Source: Candidatus Krumholzibacteriota bacterium
Lineage (GTDB): Bacteria; Krumholzibacteriota; Krumholzibacteriia; JAJRXK01
DNA: 64,000 nucleotides
Direction of reading: 5' to 3'
Assembly: GCA_029262065.1 (NCBI GenBank)
Contig: JAJDAC010000022.1
Coordinates: 62,001-126,000 of the forward strand
Shown here: positions 17,716-27,505 of the stretch, one piece after another
How positions within the stretch are numbered: position 1 is the stretch's first letter
Layout of the letters: each line of letters starts with the position of its first letter
Notes under the pieces: generated by a model
What the model saw: only the letters and a program-made list of their open reading frames with translations
The model's database searches: none
Told to the model about the DNA's origin: nothing
Program-made: the position numbers and the translations under genes

Positions 17716-19177
17716 GAATCTTCCTCTCAATCGCGCGGGCTCGATCCCGCTCTGGATCTGGTTGGCCCTGATACTGGCGACCGCCGTCCGCGTGGTCCTG
17801 GCCACGCGGTATGCATACCCAACCTTCGACGGAACCTACTATATGGATCTAGCCCGGGAGATGGTGGCCGACGGCGAGTTTCGCTTCAGCACGTTTCCGC
17901 CAGGCTGGCCGATCCTTATCGCCAGCATCCTGACATTCCTCGATCCCACAACGTTGGGAGCGCCGATGGTCGCCGCCCAAACGGCGAACGTCATCATGGG
18001 CTCCCTGGCGGGACTCTTCTCGTTCGCATTCGCGCGACCGTACGTGGGAAGCCGCGGGGCGAGTCTGGTGGCTCTGGGCACCTGGTTCCTCCCCCTGCCA
18101 TTACGCGAGTCGGCGGGAGATCTGTCCGAGACCAGCTACCTGTTCTTCATTCTCGGCGCATGGATGGTCTGGCGCAAGCCCCGCCCGCTCGGGGCGGGCC
18201 TGATCTTCGGCGCCGCCTATCTGATCCGTCCCGAAGCCCTGCTCATCGTCGTGCTGCTACTTGTGGCCGATGCCAGACGGGACCGGCGGCGAGCGACGCG
18301 GCTGGCACTGGGATGCGGCCTCGTTTTCTTGCCCTACCAGGCGTTCCTGATGAGTCAAACCGGCCACTTCATGGTGAGTTCCAAGATCGGCTTCCTCGAT
18401 CAGGCAATCGGCCCGCAGGCGCGCGGCGATCTGGTTGCGAACTACGGGCGCAACGTCGCCCATCTGATCCGGTTGGGCCTGGGCAACCTGGGTCTGCCGT
18501 TGGCCATCGCCGCCCTGGCCGGACTGGCGGCACTCGCCCGTCCGGGCCGGACCAGCCAGGCCAATCCCCTCGAGCGGCACTGGCTGATTCTTCTTGCCCC
18601 CCTCGCTGTCTATCCCCTGTTTACATTCCGCATGGAAACGCGCTATCTGCTGCCCTATCTACCTATTCTACTGACGCTCGCGGTATTGGGACTGGCGTGG
18701 CTACCCAAGGGGCCGATCAAACGCCTGGGGGTATTCGCCGTCCTGGCCGGAGTGATCTGGGCCTCGGCCGACGAAGTCACCGACCTGGGTCGCTCGAGTG
18801 AACGATTTCCGTCCATGGTCGAGGCCGGCCAATGGTTGCGACAGCTCGACCATCGCAACGTGGTGATCGCCGATCGCAAACCCTACGTGAGCTTCTGGGG
18901 ATGGACGCAACGCGCACCCCTACCGGAAGAAGAAAACCTCGGACGCCTGATCGAGTGGGCTTGCGCTCGCCGCGTCGACTACCTGGTCGTGCACGCCGCC
19001 GTGTCGGCCTCGCTTACGCCCGCGTTGCTACCGCTCGTCACGCACGTTCCCGACTCGTTGCAGTCCGCAGTGGAGCTGGCGGCGGCCTTCGGCGGACGCG
19101 ACCCGCGCACCACTACTCTTCTCTACCGCATTCGCCCCGAATGTCTTAATCTGCCGCTCACGCACGCCCCGCGATAA
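17714..19177 (+). CDS. GT39/ArnT-like polytopic membrane glycosyltransferase
   Basis: 487 residues from ATG 17714, with no good Shine-Dalgarno. The N-terminal helix is IPLWIWLALILATAVRVVLA. It is followed by an acidic first periplasmic loop with YPTFDGTYYMDLAREM and FSTFPPGWPI, the layout expected of GT-C enzymes (PMT/ArnT/RgtA type) that use polyprenyl-linked sugar donors. About ten further hydrophobic helices follow and a soluble C-terminal region. The role is probably transfer of sugars to a lipid or protein at the periplasmic face; donor and acceptor are unknown. It is divergent from the Omp85-like gene and 35 bp upstream of a small exported protein gene. Confidence 0.7.
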   Translation: MNLPLNRAGSIPLWIWLALILATAVRVVLATRYAYPTFDGTYYMDLAREMVADGEFRFSTFPPGWPILIASILTFLDPTTLGAPMVAAQTANVIMGSLAGLFSFAFARPYVGSRGASLVALGTWFLPLPLRESAGDLSETSYLFFILGAWMVWRKPRPLGAGLIFGAAYLIRPEALLIVVLLLVADARRDRRRATRLALGCGLVFLPYQAFLMSQTGHFMVSSKIGFLDQAIGPQARGDLVANYGRNVAHLIRLGLGNLGLPLAIAALAGLAALARPGRTSQANPLERHWLILLAPLAVYPLFTFRMETRYLLPYLPILLTLAVLGLAWLPKGPIKRLGVFAVLAGVIWASADEVTDLGRSSERFPSMVEAGQWLRQLDHRNVVIADRKPYVSFWGWTQRAPLPEEENLGRLIEWACARRVDYLVVHAAVSASLTPALLPLVTHVPDSLQSAVELAAAFGGRDPRTTTLLYRIRPECLNLPLTHAPR

Positions 19178-19212
19178 AAAACGAACCACCTGTTCCGCCT
19201 GGAGGCTTCTGC

Positions 19213-19686
19213 ATGAAGGTCGTCCTGTTCGTTGCCCTGCTCGCTGCACTCGTCATGTTGGGGGTCGGGTTGGCCGCCATCGAACCCGAAGGTCAGGAAG
19301 CCCAGGGGTATCGCACGCCCGGTCTTCGTACCGAGGTCGATCCGGCGACGGATGATCCCTCGATTGACCACGCCCACGAGCGCGCGCCGCTGGCGCCGCA
19401 GTTGGCCGACATGCTGAGCCGCTCCACCGAGGGCCTCACCGTGGAGTTTCGCGAAGATGGTTCGAAGAGCGTCGACCTCCAGGGCCGGTTTGCCAGCGTG
19501 AGCCTGGCCCGCATGGACGAGTCCGGCAAGCTGGAGCACATGTGCGTAACGCGCTCGTCGCAGGCCCGTGACGTGCTCTGCGACCATGCCTCACACCGGG
19601 CCTCACACCGGGCTTCACACCAGGCACCGCGCCAGGCCTCCGACTCCGTGCCGGTTCGCTCCATCGCCGAATATCCGGAGCAGTAG
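19213..19686 (+). CDS. Small exported protein of unknown function
   Basis: 157 residues with GGAGG about 8 nt before the ATG. The N-terminal signal peptide is VVLFVALLAALVMLGVGLAA. The mature region is hydrophilic with one compact segment (LTVEFREDGSKSVDLQGRF, then VSLARMDESGKLEHMCV). The C-terminus carries a short imperfect repeat, A-S-H-R twice and then A-S-H-Q, encoded by a CTCACACCGGG-like DNA repeat near 19590-19625. I do not recognise the family. It ends 2 bp before the following metalloprotease gene and is probably co-translated with it, so it may be a chaperone, inhibitor or accessory of that protease (inference). Confidence 0.75.
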   Translation: MKVVLFVALLAALVMLGVGLAAIEPEGQEAQGYRTPGLRTEVDPATDDPSIDHAHERAPLAPQLADMLSRSTEGLTVEFREDGSKSVDLQGRFASVSLARMDESGKLEHMCVTRSSQARDVLCDHASHRASHRASHQAPRQASDSVPVRSIAEYPEQ

Positions 19687-19688
19687 CC

Positions 19689-21662
19689 ATGGGCAAGCAA
19701 CTACGCGCGATATTCGCGCTCGTCGCCCTGGCCACATCCCTTCACTTCATTTCGACCGACGCCCACGCCGGCGCCACCATTACCATCCGCAACGATGACA
19801 GCCCCGGCGAAGGATTCAACGACAACACCGGCGCGTCACCCGTGGGCGGAAATACGGAGACCACCGTCGGCGCCCAGCGATTGCGGGTGTTCGAACGCGC
19901 CGCGGAGATCTGGGGAGCCAGACTGGACAGCAGCGTCGACATCATCGTCGCCTCGCAATTCAACCCGCTTCCGTGCACCGCCAACTCCGGAGTCCTGGGC
20001 GCGGCCGGACCCACGTTCGTGGAATCCGATTTCGCGGCCGGGATCCTGAGCTCGACCTGGTACGTGGTGGCGCAGGCCAACGCCATCGCGGGGTCCGACC
20101 TGGAACCGGGCGCGCCCCACATCAGCGCGACGTTCCAGAGCAACGTGGGCATGACGGGGTGCCTGGAGAACGGCGAGTGGTACTACGGACTCGACGGCAA
20201 CAACACCGGCGGCGGACAGATAGATCTGCTGGCCACGGTGCTGCACGAGCTGGGCCACGGCCTGGGTTTCCTGAGCCTGGTCGATGAGTCGACCGGCCAG
20301 CTGGGCTTCAACCAGATCGACGTGTTTTCCACGTTCCTGCGCGACAACGAGATCGGCAAGTCGTGGCCCCAGATGTCCAATGCCGAACGCGTCGCCTCGG
20401 CGATCAACGCTCCCGACCTGGTCTGGACCGGCAGCGATGTCAGCTCGGCGGCACCGGGGTTTCTCGACGTCGACGCGGTACTGGAAGTAAGTTCTCCCGC
20501 GCCGGTGGCCGGCGTCTACCGCACGGCGCCGGCGACGTTTGGACCCACGCCATCGCTTGGCGGAATTTCCGGCGACCTGGTATTGGTGGACGATCCGATC
20601 GCCACCGCAAGCGATGCTTGCAGCCCCATCACCAACGGAGTTCAGCTGATCGGGAACATCGCGGTCATCGACCGTGGTGGTTGCCCATTCACCACCAAGG
20701 TCAAGAACGCCCAGAACGCGGGCGCCACGGCCGCCATCGTCATCAACAACGAGGCCGGACCGCCCGAGGTCATGGGCGGTAGCGACAACACCATCACCAT
20801 TCCCAGCGTCATGATCAGCCAGAGCGACGGAAACGCCCTGAAAGCCCAGTTGGGGGCCGGGGTGTCGGCCGAACTGAGAACCGACAACAGTTTCCTGACC
20901 GGCGCCGACAACCAGAACCGCCCGCGCATGCACGCGCCGAGCCCGGTCGAGCCGGGATCGTCGGTATCGCACTGGTCGACGGCCGCCACTCCCGACCTGC
21001 TCATGGAACCCTTCATCAGCGCCAGCCTGACCGACGAAGTCGACCTGACCCTGGAATTGTTCCGCGACATCGGCTGGCCGATTCCATCGGTACCGGTCGC
21101 GGCCGTTACGCAGATGAGCGCACGACGCGACGCGGGCGGCGTAACGCTCCAATGGTCGGGCGCGGCGCTCGAGCGGGGTGGACTCGAATTCCACGTGTAC
21201 CGCACCGTCGACGGTGGTCGTCGCACTCAGCTTTCGACCGCCGCCCTGGGGCCGGCCAACGAGTACGAGTTCATCGACACCGAGGCCCCCGAACAAGCGC
21301 TCGAGTACTGGCTGCAGGTGAACTGGCCGGGAGGAACCGAAGACTGGGTAGGTCCCCTAGCGGTTGCACCGGTGACGGGAGCGGGATTGTTCCGATTCTC
21401 GGCACCCTCACCCAATCCGTTCCGCGAGGCTTCGGCACTGCGGTTCTCGCTGCCCGCTTCGGGCACGGTCAACGCAAGCGTCCACGACCTGCGTGGCCGT
21501 CTGGTTCGAATGCTGACCGCGGGCAACCTGGACGCGGGGAGCCACCAACTCATATGGGACGGGCTCTCCGATACCGGCGCCGCGGTGGCTTCGGGCGTGT
21601 ACTTCGCCCAGGTTGAGTTCGAAGGGCGTCGCCAGGTGCAGAAGATCACGGTGGCCCGCTGA
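19689..21662 (+). CDS. Secreted zinc metalloprotease with PA domain and T9SS-like tail
   Basis: 657 residues with a signal peptide (IFALVALATSLHFISTDAHA). The zinc motif HELGH is at residue 186, in VLHELGHGLGFLSLVD. A PA (protease-associated) domain follows the zinc motif, with SDACSPI, IGNIAVIDRGGCPFTTKVKNAQNAGA-like spacing and AAIVINNEAG. The C-terminal region is a fibronectin-like strand segment followed by the FlgD/T9SS-like tail (SPNPFREASALRF, HDLRGRLVRML, VASGVYFAQV). It is probably an outer-surface or extracellular endopeptidase. The substrate is unknown. It directly follows the small exported protein gene. Confidence 0.87.
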   Translation: MGKQLRAIFALVALATSLHFISTDAHAGATITIRNDDSPGEGFNDNTGASPVGGNTETTVGAQRLRVFERAAEIWGARLDSSVDIIVASQFNPLPCTANSGVLGAAGPTFVESDFAAGILSSTWYVVAQANAIAGSDLEPGAPHISATFQSNVGMTGCLENGEWYYGLDGNNTGGGQIDLLATVLHELGHGLGFLSLVDESTGQLGFNQIDVFSTFLRDNEIGKSWPQMSNAERVASAINAPDLVWTGSDVSSAAPGFLDVDAVLEVSSPAPVAGVYRTAPATFGPTPSLGGISGDLVLVDDPIATASDACSPITNGVQLIGNIAVIDRGGCPFTTKVKNAQNAGATAAIVINNEAGPPEVMGGSDNTITIPSVMISQSDGNALKAQLGAGVSAELRTDNSFLTGADNQNRPRMHAPSPVEPGSSVSHWSTAATPDLLMEPFISASLTDEVDLTLELFRDIGWPIPSVPVAAVTQMSARRDAGGVTLQWSGAALERGGLEFHVYRTVDGGRRTQLSTAALGPANEYEFIDTEAPEQALEYWLQVNWPGGTEDWVGPLAVAPVTGAGLFRFSAPSPNPFREASALRFSLPASGTVNASVHDLRGRLVRMLTAGNLDAGSHQLIWDGLSDTGAAVASGVYFAQVEFEGRRQVQKITVAR

Positions 21663-21688
21663 GAGAGCCCCCATGGCGCCGGTAGCTG

Positions 21689-21722
21689 AAAAGGCTGGTC
21701 ACTTCCGTGGCCAGCCTTTCTT
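21689..21722 (+). terminator. Terminator after the PA-domain protease
   Basis: Stem AAAGGCTGGTCAC, loop TTCC, then GTGGCCAGCCTTT, followed by CTT. It lies 27 bp after the stop codon of the metalloprotease. Confidence 0.8.
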
Positions 21723-21821
21723 CGTAGGGGCCGCATTTGGTATGGTTGCGTGCTCGTATCGTCCCTCGCTCGGTGCCACCACTCGCCTCTCGTTCTCCTC
21801 TTCAAAAGGACCAGCTCAACC

Positions 21822-24800
21822 ATGCCGCGACTCCTTCCGCCAGCTCTCGCCCTGGCCATCGTCCTGATATCCGGATTCTTCTCCTACGCGCAGGGCGTGC
21901 AGGCTCCCGCCACAGCCACGACCGCGGGTGAGATCGTCCTGCCCCACGACGACGAGGCACTGGGTTCCTCGCGTCCGGCGCCCGGGAAGGCCGCCGCCGA
22001 ATGGGACCGCTTTCGCAAGCAGCACCCGGGTTGGACGGCGAGTTGGAACCGGAGCACGGACACGCCGCATCGTGCGTTCGGCTCGGGCATCCCGGTTACC
22101 GGACGCGTCGACTCGGCCGATCAGGCCACGCGCGCCGCCCAGTCATTTCTCGCGCGGTATTCAGATCTGACCAAGGCCGCCGCGGTGGAGCTGGAGTCGG
22201 CCGCGACGCTGAAGGGCGGCCGCGTCTGGTACGCGCACTTCCGCCAGTTGTACCAGGGACTTCCCGTGATGCTGACCGACATCACGGTGCGCCTGGGCGA
22301 AGATGGAAAAGTCTTCGCGTTCGGCAGCGACGCGCGGGTGAACATCGATCTGGATCCCAGGCCGCGCTACGATGCGGCCGCAGCGCGGCTCGCCGCCTCT
22401 ACGGGTCTGACCCTGGATCCCCAGGATCAGGTGACCGGCGGCGACGAGCTTTCGGTGCTTCCGCTCGACCGTGGTGATCAGACCGAGTACCGATTGGTTC
22501 GACGCGTGGAGATCACCCAGACGAGGGTCCCCCACCGCTGGGTTTCCTACGTCGACGCCCACACCGCCGAGGTGGTATGGCGTTTCGACCGCGTGCGCTA
22601 CGGACAGGTATCGGGAAACGTCACCAGCTCGGTGCATCTGGTACTGCCGACTGACCCGCTCGAGACCGACCCCAACGCCAATACCTACGTCAACGTGAAC
22701 GGGGTGGATGTAACCACCGACGCCCTGGGCGCCTATCTTGCCGAAGGAATCACCGGTACGGCCGACCTGGGCTTCGAGCTGGCCGGACCGTGGGCCAAGA
22801 CCTTCCGTCAGGACGGCGGCAACGAGGCGCGCGTGGACATGACCGTGGACGCCGACACAAATCCCGTTGTCGACCTTCATTGGGACAATACGAACAGTCA
22901 TTCCAACGAACGTGACGCCTACCACGCCACCGTTCGCACCCACGACTACATCCGCGCCATCGACCCCGGTTTCACGAACATGGATTACCAGATGCCCGTG
23001 AACGTTCTGCTCGACGGCAGCTGCAACGCGTTCTGGAACGGCATCAGCATCAACTTCTTCCGCGGCGGAGGCGGCTGCCAGAGCACGGCCAAGATGGTCG
23101 ACGTAGTCGCCCACGAATACGGACACGCCATCAACGATTTGTTGTACCAACAAGCCGGGGCGCCGAACGGCATGACCAGCGGCGCCCTGCACGAGGGTAT
23201 GGCCGACGTCAACGCGGCGTTCTTGACCGACGACCCCGTGGTGGGCGACGGATTCTTTCTCGGCGACGGCGACCTCCGCAACATCGACAACACCAACAAC
23301 ATTCCCAACGACATAACGGGAAGCATCCACACCAACGGTCAGATCATCGGCGGAGCCTTCTGGGACCTGCGCGAGAGCGTCGGCTTGGCCACAGCCGAGC
23401 GGTTGGCGCACTTCGCCCGCTACGGCACGCCCGATCACCCCACGAACCTGCGCCTGGCCTTCCGTGAGTATCTGATCGAAGTACTCATCGCCGACGACGA
23501 CGATAGCGACCTGTCCAACGAGACCCCCAACTGGAACGCCATTCTCACCGCTTTCAGCGCGCACGGAATCACGCCCGCCCTGTTCGTGCAGTTCGACCAC
23601 GACGTTCTACCCGATACCGACAACACCGACGACGACATCATGGTCGAAGTGGACATCCGCAGCGACAGCGCTTCATTCCCACTGGACCCCGGATCCACGA
23701 GCATGACCTATCGCATCAATCGCGACACACCGGTCACGGTCGCCATGACCGCCGGGGCCGGCGACTCCTGGACCGCGACCATTCCGGCCCAAACGGAAGG
23801 GACGATCGTTTCGTACTGGTTCGAGGCGTCGATCCTGGGCGAGTCACGGTTCCGTCCGGCGCTTTTCGGCTCGCGCCCGCACCAGTTCTACGTGGGCAGC
23901 CCCACCGTGCTGCTCGAAGACGACTTCGAGACCGACCAGGGCTGGACCGCGGGCCAACCTGGCGACGACGCGCAGACGGGACAGTGGGAACGCGGCGAAC
24001 CCCAAGGATTGTTCGACCCCAATTCGGGGGCGCAGGTGCGCTCGCAAACCGGCTTCGACCACACTCTGGGTGACGGTACATTTTGTTACGTGACCGGTGC
24101 CGCCGCCGGAGACGGGCCGGGCAGTTTCGACGTGGACGAGGGCAAGACCACACTGCTTTCTCCGGTATACGACCTGAGTACCGCGGTGGCCCCGGCTATC
24201 ACCTACTACCGATTCTTCACGAACAATATCCTGCGTAACGCCGGTGGCGCGCCGCCGTCGGATCCGTGGCTGGCTGAAGTCACGAGTGACGGCGTGAACT
24301 GGGTGCCAATCGAAAATACACTCGACAGCAACGTCCCCGCCGACAAGGCGAACGACCTGCGTATCCAGGATTGGCAGCGCGTGGCCTTCCGCGTCGACAG
24401 CTTGGTTCCGGCCAGCGCGACGGTGCAGTTGAGATTTACGGTAGTCGACCAGGACGAACAGAATCTGGTCGAAGGGATGCTCGACGACCTGCTGATCCTG
24501 GATTTCGAACAAGCCGCGGTACCGGTGGCGGTTGCCAATTTCCAGGCAAGCGCGCAGACCCACGGCCAACGTCCGGTGGTGTCGGTGGCCTGGCGGTCTC
24601 CGCCCCGCTTCGCCGCATCGCAGTTCCGCCTGCACGCGGTCGCCGATCGGGTCACATGGATAGTGCCTGAGATCGGGCGCGACGAGTTCGGCAAGTTCAC
24701 GGCCGTGGACCGCCACCAGGAACTCGCGCGGATCAACCACGTGACCTACGAACTGGCGGCCACCGAAAACGGCCAGGATTGGGTGGTCGTGGCCAGCGAG

Positions 24801-25103
24801 CGCATCGAGCTGAGCCTGCCGCAACGCGTGGCGTTGCATCAGCCGTGGCCCAACCCGTTCAACCCGCGCACCAACGTGGCGTTCTCGCTCGACGTGGCGG
24901 CGCAGGTTGATCTGGCTGTGTTTGATGCCACGGGCCGACGGGTTGCCACGCTCACGCGTGGCCCGTATGCCGCGGGCCGACATGAGGTGGCTTGGACCGG
25001 CCATGACGAGCAGGGACACGGCGTGGCCAGCGGTGTCTACTACGTGCTGCTCCGGGCCGACGGGCACGAGCGGGGCCGCCAGAAACTGGTACTCACCAAG
25101 TAG
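21822..25103 (+). CDS. Secreted M4/M36-like zinc metalloprotease with T9SS-like tail
   Basis: 1093 residues from ATG 21822, with AAAAGGA upstream. The signal peptide is ALALAIVLISGFFSYAQG. A FTP/PepSY-like propeptide follows (about residues 60-270, with YQGLPVMLTDITVRLGEDG). The catalytic domain has HEYGH at residue 431 and a downstream glutamate helix GALHEGMADVNAAF. This is the HExxH...E arrangement of thermolysin/fungalysin (M4/M36) peptidases. Ig-like and jelly-roll-like regions follow, and the last 90 residues are a FlgD/T9SS-like tail (PWPNPFNPRTNVAF, VASGVYYVLL). It is probably activated by propeptide removal and acts outside the cell. A terminator precedes it. The next gene is convergent. 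Confidence 0.9.
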   Translation: MPRLLPPALALAIVLISGFFSYAQGVQAPATATTAGEIVLPHDDEALGSSRPAPGKAAAEWDRFRKQHPGWTASWNRSTDTPHRAFGSGIPVTGRVDSADQATRAAQSFLARYSDLTKAAAVELESAATLKGGRVWYAHFRQLYQGLPVMLTDITVRLGEDGKVFAFGSDARVNIDLDPRPRYDAAAARLAASTGLTLDPQDQVTGGDELSVLPLDRGDQTEYRLVRRVEITQTRVPHRWVSYVDAHTAEVVWRFDRVRYGQVSGNVTSSVHLVLPTDPLETDPNANTYVNVNGVDVTTDALGAYLAEGITGTADLGFELAGPWAKTFRQDGGNEARVDMTVDADTNPVVDLHWDNTNSHSNERDAYHATVRTHDYIRAIDPGFTNMDYQMPVNVLLDGSCNAFWNGISINFFRGGGGCQSTAKMVDVVAHEYGHAINDLLYQQAGAPNGMTSGALHEGMADVNAAFLTDDPVVGDGFFLGDGDLRNIDNTNNIPNDITGSIHTNGQIIGGAFWDLRESVGLATAERLAHFARYGTPDHPTNLRLAFREYLIEVLIADDDDSDLSNETPNWNAILTAFSAHGITPALFVQFDHDVLPDTDNTDDDIMVEVDIRSDSASFPLDPGSTSMTYRINRDTPVTVAMTAGAGDSWTATIPAQTEGTIVSYWFEASILGESRFRPALFGSRPHQFYVGSPTVLLEDDFETDQGWTAGQPGDDAQTGQWERGEPQGLFDPNSGAQVRSQTGFDHTLGDGTFCYVTGAAAGDGPGSFDVDEGKTTLLSPVYDLSTAVAPAITYYRFFTNNILRNAGGAPPSDPWLAEVTSDGVNWVPIENTLDSNVPADKANDLRIQDWQRVAFRVDSLVPASATVQLRFTVVDQDEQNLVEGMLDDLLILDFEQAAVPVAVANFQASAQTHGQRPVVSVAWRSPPRFAASQFRLHAVADRVTWIVPEIGRDEFGKFTAVDRHQELARINHVTYELAATENGQDWVVVASERIELSLPQRVALHQPWPNPFNPRTNVAFSLDVAAQVDLAVFDATGRRVATLTRGPYAAGRHEVAWTGHDEQGHGVASGVYYVLLRADGHERGRQKLVLTK

Positions 25104-25150
25104 CCGATCAACACGAATGGCTAGCGGGCATTGTTCCGCCGAAGTCGAGC

Positions 25151-27478
25151 TCAGCGAATCAGCACGAGCTTGGCTTCGGCGGCCATCCCGCCGGTTTCCA
25201 GTCGCACCAGATAGACTCCCGACGCAACCGCCGCACCGCCGTCGGCGCGTCCATCCCATACCAGTTGATGGTCACCCGCTGGCCACTCGCGTGATGCGAA
25301 CGTGCGCACGCGCCGACCGTCCAGGCTATAGATCGCCGCCTCCACCCGGGAAAGCTCCGCCAACGTGTACCGAACGCTGGTGCGGGGGTTGAACGGATTC
25401 GGGTACACCTTCTGAATGGAAACCGGCAGCGGAATCGGCGCGATCGGCGCCGCCGTCAGCTGCGTGGATTCGCCCAGCACGATCTTCTGATTGACGGCTA
25501 CGTTGTTGAATGACTGACCGATGCCGCTGGGCCAGGTGACCTTGATCTCGAAAACCTCCTGGAGATTCCCCAGACCGAAGTGAAGGTTCAGCGAGTTCTG
25601 CGATAGATATCCTTCCCCCGCCGATACGTCTTTTCGTTGAAATCCAAGGTCCGTGGTCAAGATCACCTTGGCGCCCAACGCGGACTTGTTCGAGACGTTT
25701 CCGACCAGTCGGACTTCGAGCCAGTTACCGGCCAGGTGGTCGGCGTGGAGGTTCTCGTACACCTCGTTGAGTTCTCCGATTTCGGCCGTCACGTAGGCAT
25801 CGACGTCGCCGTCGCAATCGTAGTCGGACCACGCCACCGCACGATCGCCGCCCCACTCGTTTGCAAAGAAGTCATCTACCTCGGCGAACACGGCCCCACC
25901 CAGATTCTCCAACAACACATCGTTCACGAATTCGTTCACCACGTACATGTCGATGTCACCGTCGTTGTCCACGTCGGCCCAGTTCGCGCCCACGCCTTCA
26001 CGCCCGTCTTCCAACCCCACGTTGGTCTGGGCCAGATTTCCATTGGAATTCTCGTAGTAGATGTTGTTGCCGACCACGTTGGTGACGTAGAGATCGAGAT
26101 CCAGGTCATTGTCGGCGTCACCCCAGGCCGCGGCCGAGCAGAAGCACGGATTGGCCAGGCTGGGTGTGGTCGCATCGACCAACACGCCAGCGTCGTTGCG
26201 CAGCAGTACGTTGGGCTGCCCGTAGCGAGCCACGAAGGCATCTTGATCGCCATCGTCGTCGTAGTCACCCCAAGCCACGCCCCGCGCATCGGTCAGACTG
26301 CTGAGCAACGGCGTCGTCTTATCGATGAACTCCCCGCCGCCGATGTGGTCGAACAACATGCACCCCCCGCCGCTGGTCCGGGTGAGAAACAACTCGAGTT
26401 CGCCGTCGTTTTCCAGGTCAACCCACGTCACGTTGTCTACGTCGTTGGTGCCCACCAGCGTCGCGGCCGCGATGTCGGTGAATTGGAAGCCCGGACCACC
26501 CTCGTAGATCTGGGTGTTACCTCCCTCGTCGCCCACCACCAGGTCGATATTGCCGTCGTTGTTGTAGTCGGCCATGACTACACCTCGGCTCTGGCCTTGA
26601 CCGGCGGTAGAGCTGGTAATGTCCGACAGCGACCCCGCCGCGTTTCTGAATTTCGTACTCTGACCGTCGCTGCTTACAAACAGGTCGTCGAACCCATCGC
26701 CGTCGATGTCGTTCCAGGCCACGCCAATACTCGAGAATCCCGGCAGCTCAGCCGCGGGCTGACCACCTTTACTCCACTGGTCGCTGCCGTAGATCTCCAC
26801 CCAGAAGTCGCCCACGGCCGCCGGCAACGTGGTGTTGTTGCGCCACCAGTAACTGATCACGTACTCAACGCCTGGCGTCAGCCCTGAAACCTCCAGCGAC
26901 GCGATCCCATACGGACCGGGGTCGGTCACCTTGCCAAACCCCATGGATCCGATGCCGCCCGAAGGAGGGTTCGTGCTGAGGTCCAGGGGCGCCGACTGCA
27001 GTTGGTTGGCCGAGGCGTGGTAGGCGTAGAGGTCGAATGACCACTCCGATCCCACGGTTCCTTCGAAGTCATTGAAATACATGAAATCGCCCGGTGACAT
27101 CAGATCGAACCGCAGTATCTCGTGAGTGGCACCACCGCACGAAATCATGTCCTGCTTGTTGGCGTCGTAGACACTACGCGAGACTACCGAAACGTTGTCG
27201 AGGGCGGCGTCGTTGAACAGGTTGTCGCTTTGACGTCGCAGGCGCCCGCGGAACACGACGGTCATCGTGGGACCGTCAGCCACGAACGCGGCCAGGTAGT
27301 TGTAGGTGGCCGCCGGGTTGCCGCCGCCGTTGAAGGGCGAAGGACAGTAGGTACCACCCTGAACCGACGAACGGTCGATCGGGCCGCTGTCACCGATCTT
27401 CTTCTTGGCGTAAGCGCGAGAACTCCCTGAACCCAGGGCAAAGACCAGGACCAGCAACCAGATGAACGTTGAACGCAT
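25151..27478 (-). CDS. Secreted VCBS/FG-GAP repeat protein with ASPIC/UnbV domain
   Basis: 775 residues, with GGAGGTC before the ATG at 27478. Signal peptide FIWLLVLVFALGSGSSRAYA. The middle is a calcium-binding FG-GAP/VCBS propeller with repeated DYNNDGNIDLVVGD, DYDDDGDQDAFVAR and DVDNDGDIDMYVVN type motifs. An ASPIC/UnbV domain (about residues 590-680) and a FlgD/T9SS-like tail (YPNPFNPRTSVRY, VASGVYLVRLE) follow. It resembles bacterial CRTAC1-like proteins, thought to be surface adhesins or binding proteins. It begins 27 bp after the CHAT gene on the same strand and may be the last gene of the sigma-kinase-CHAT unit, although an AT-rich TAGAATAAT could be its own -10. Confidence 0.9.
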   Translation of the reverse strand: MRSTFIWLLVLVFALGSGSSRAYAKKKIGDSGPIDRSSVQGGTYCPSPFNGGGNPAATYNYLAAFVADGPTMTVVFRGRLRRQSDNLFNDAALDNVSVVSRSVYDANKQDMISCGGATHEILRFDLMSPGDFMYFNDFEGTVGSEWSFDLYAYHASANQLQSAPLDLSTNPPSGGIGSMGFGKVTDPGPYGIASLEVSGLTPGVEYVISYWWRNNTTLPAAVGDFWVEIYGSDQWSKGGQPAAELPGFSSIGVAWNDIDGDGFDDLFVSSDGQSTKFRNAAGSLSDITSSTAGQGQSRGVVMADYNNDGNIDLVVGDEGGNTQIYEGGPGFQFTDIAAATLVGTNDVDNVTWVDLENDGELELFLTRTSGGGCMLFDHIGGGEFIDKTTPLLSSLTDARGVAWGDYDDDGDQDAFVARYGQPNVLLRNDAGVLVDATTPSLANPCFCSAAAWGDADNDLDLDLYVTNVVGNNIYYENSNGNLAQTNVGLEDGREGVGANWADVDNDGDIDMYVVNEFVNDVLLENLGGAVFAEVDDFFANEWGGDRAVAWSDYDCDGDVDAYVTAEIGELNEVYENLHADHLAGNWLEVRLVGNVSNKSALGAKVILTTDLGFQRKDVSAGEGYLSQNSLNLHFGLGNLQEVFEIKVTWPSGIGQSFNNVAVNQKIVLGESTQLTAAPIAPIPLPVSIQKVYPNPFNPRTSVRYTLAELSRVEAAIYSLDGRRVRTFASREWPAGDHQLVWDGRADGGAAVASGVYLVRLETGGMAAEAKLVLIR

Positions 27479-27505
27479 GACCGACCTCCAGCCTATTATT
27501 CTACA

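Noticed and set aside
19590-19625. Short direct repeat CTCACACCGGG taken as a CRISPR or attachment site
   Set aside because: It is within a coding frame, has two to three short copies and encodes ASHR. No spacers or mobile gene nearby.
19836-21296. 486-aa open frame on the minus strand in the PA metalloprotease
   Set aside because: It lies wholly opposite a gene with a clear zinc motif and tail. The composition is that of an antisense shadow, with no recognisable motif.
22161-23600. 479-aa open frame on the minus strand in the M4/M36-like protease
   Set aside because: It is antisense to the propeptide and catalytic domain. Val/Gly/Arg-rich, with no motifs.
25637-26887. 416-aa open frame on the plus strand in the VCBS gene
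   Set aside because: Periodic DVDV-like sequence arises from the antisense of calcium-binding repeats. No start signal.
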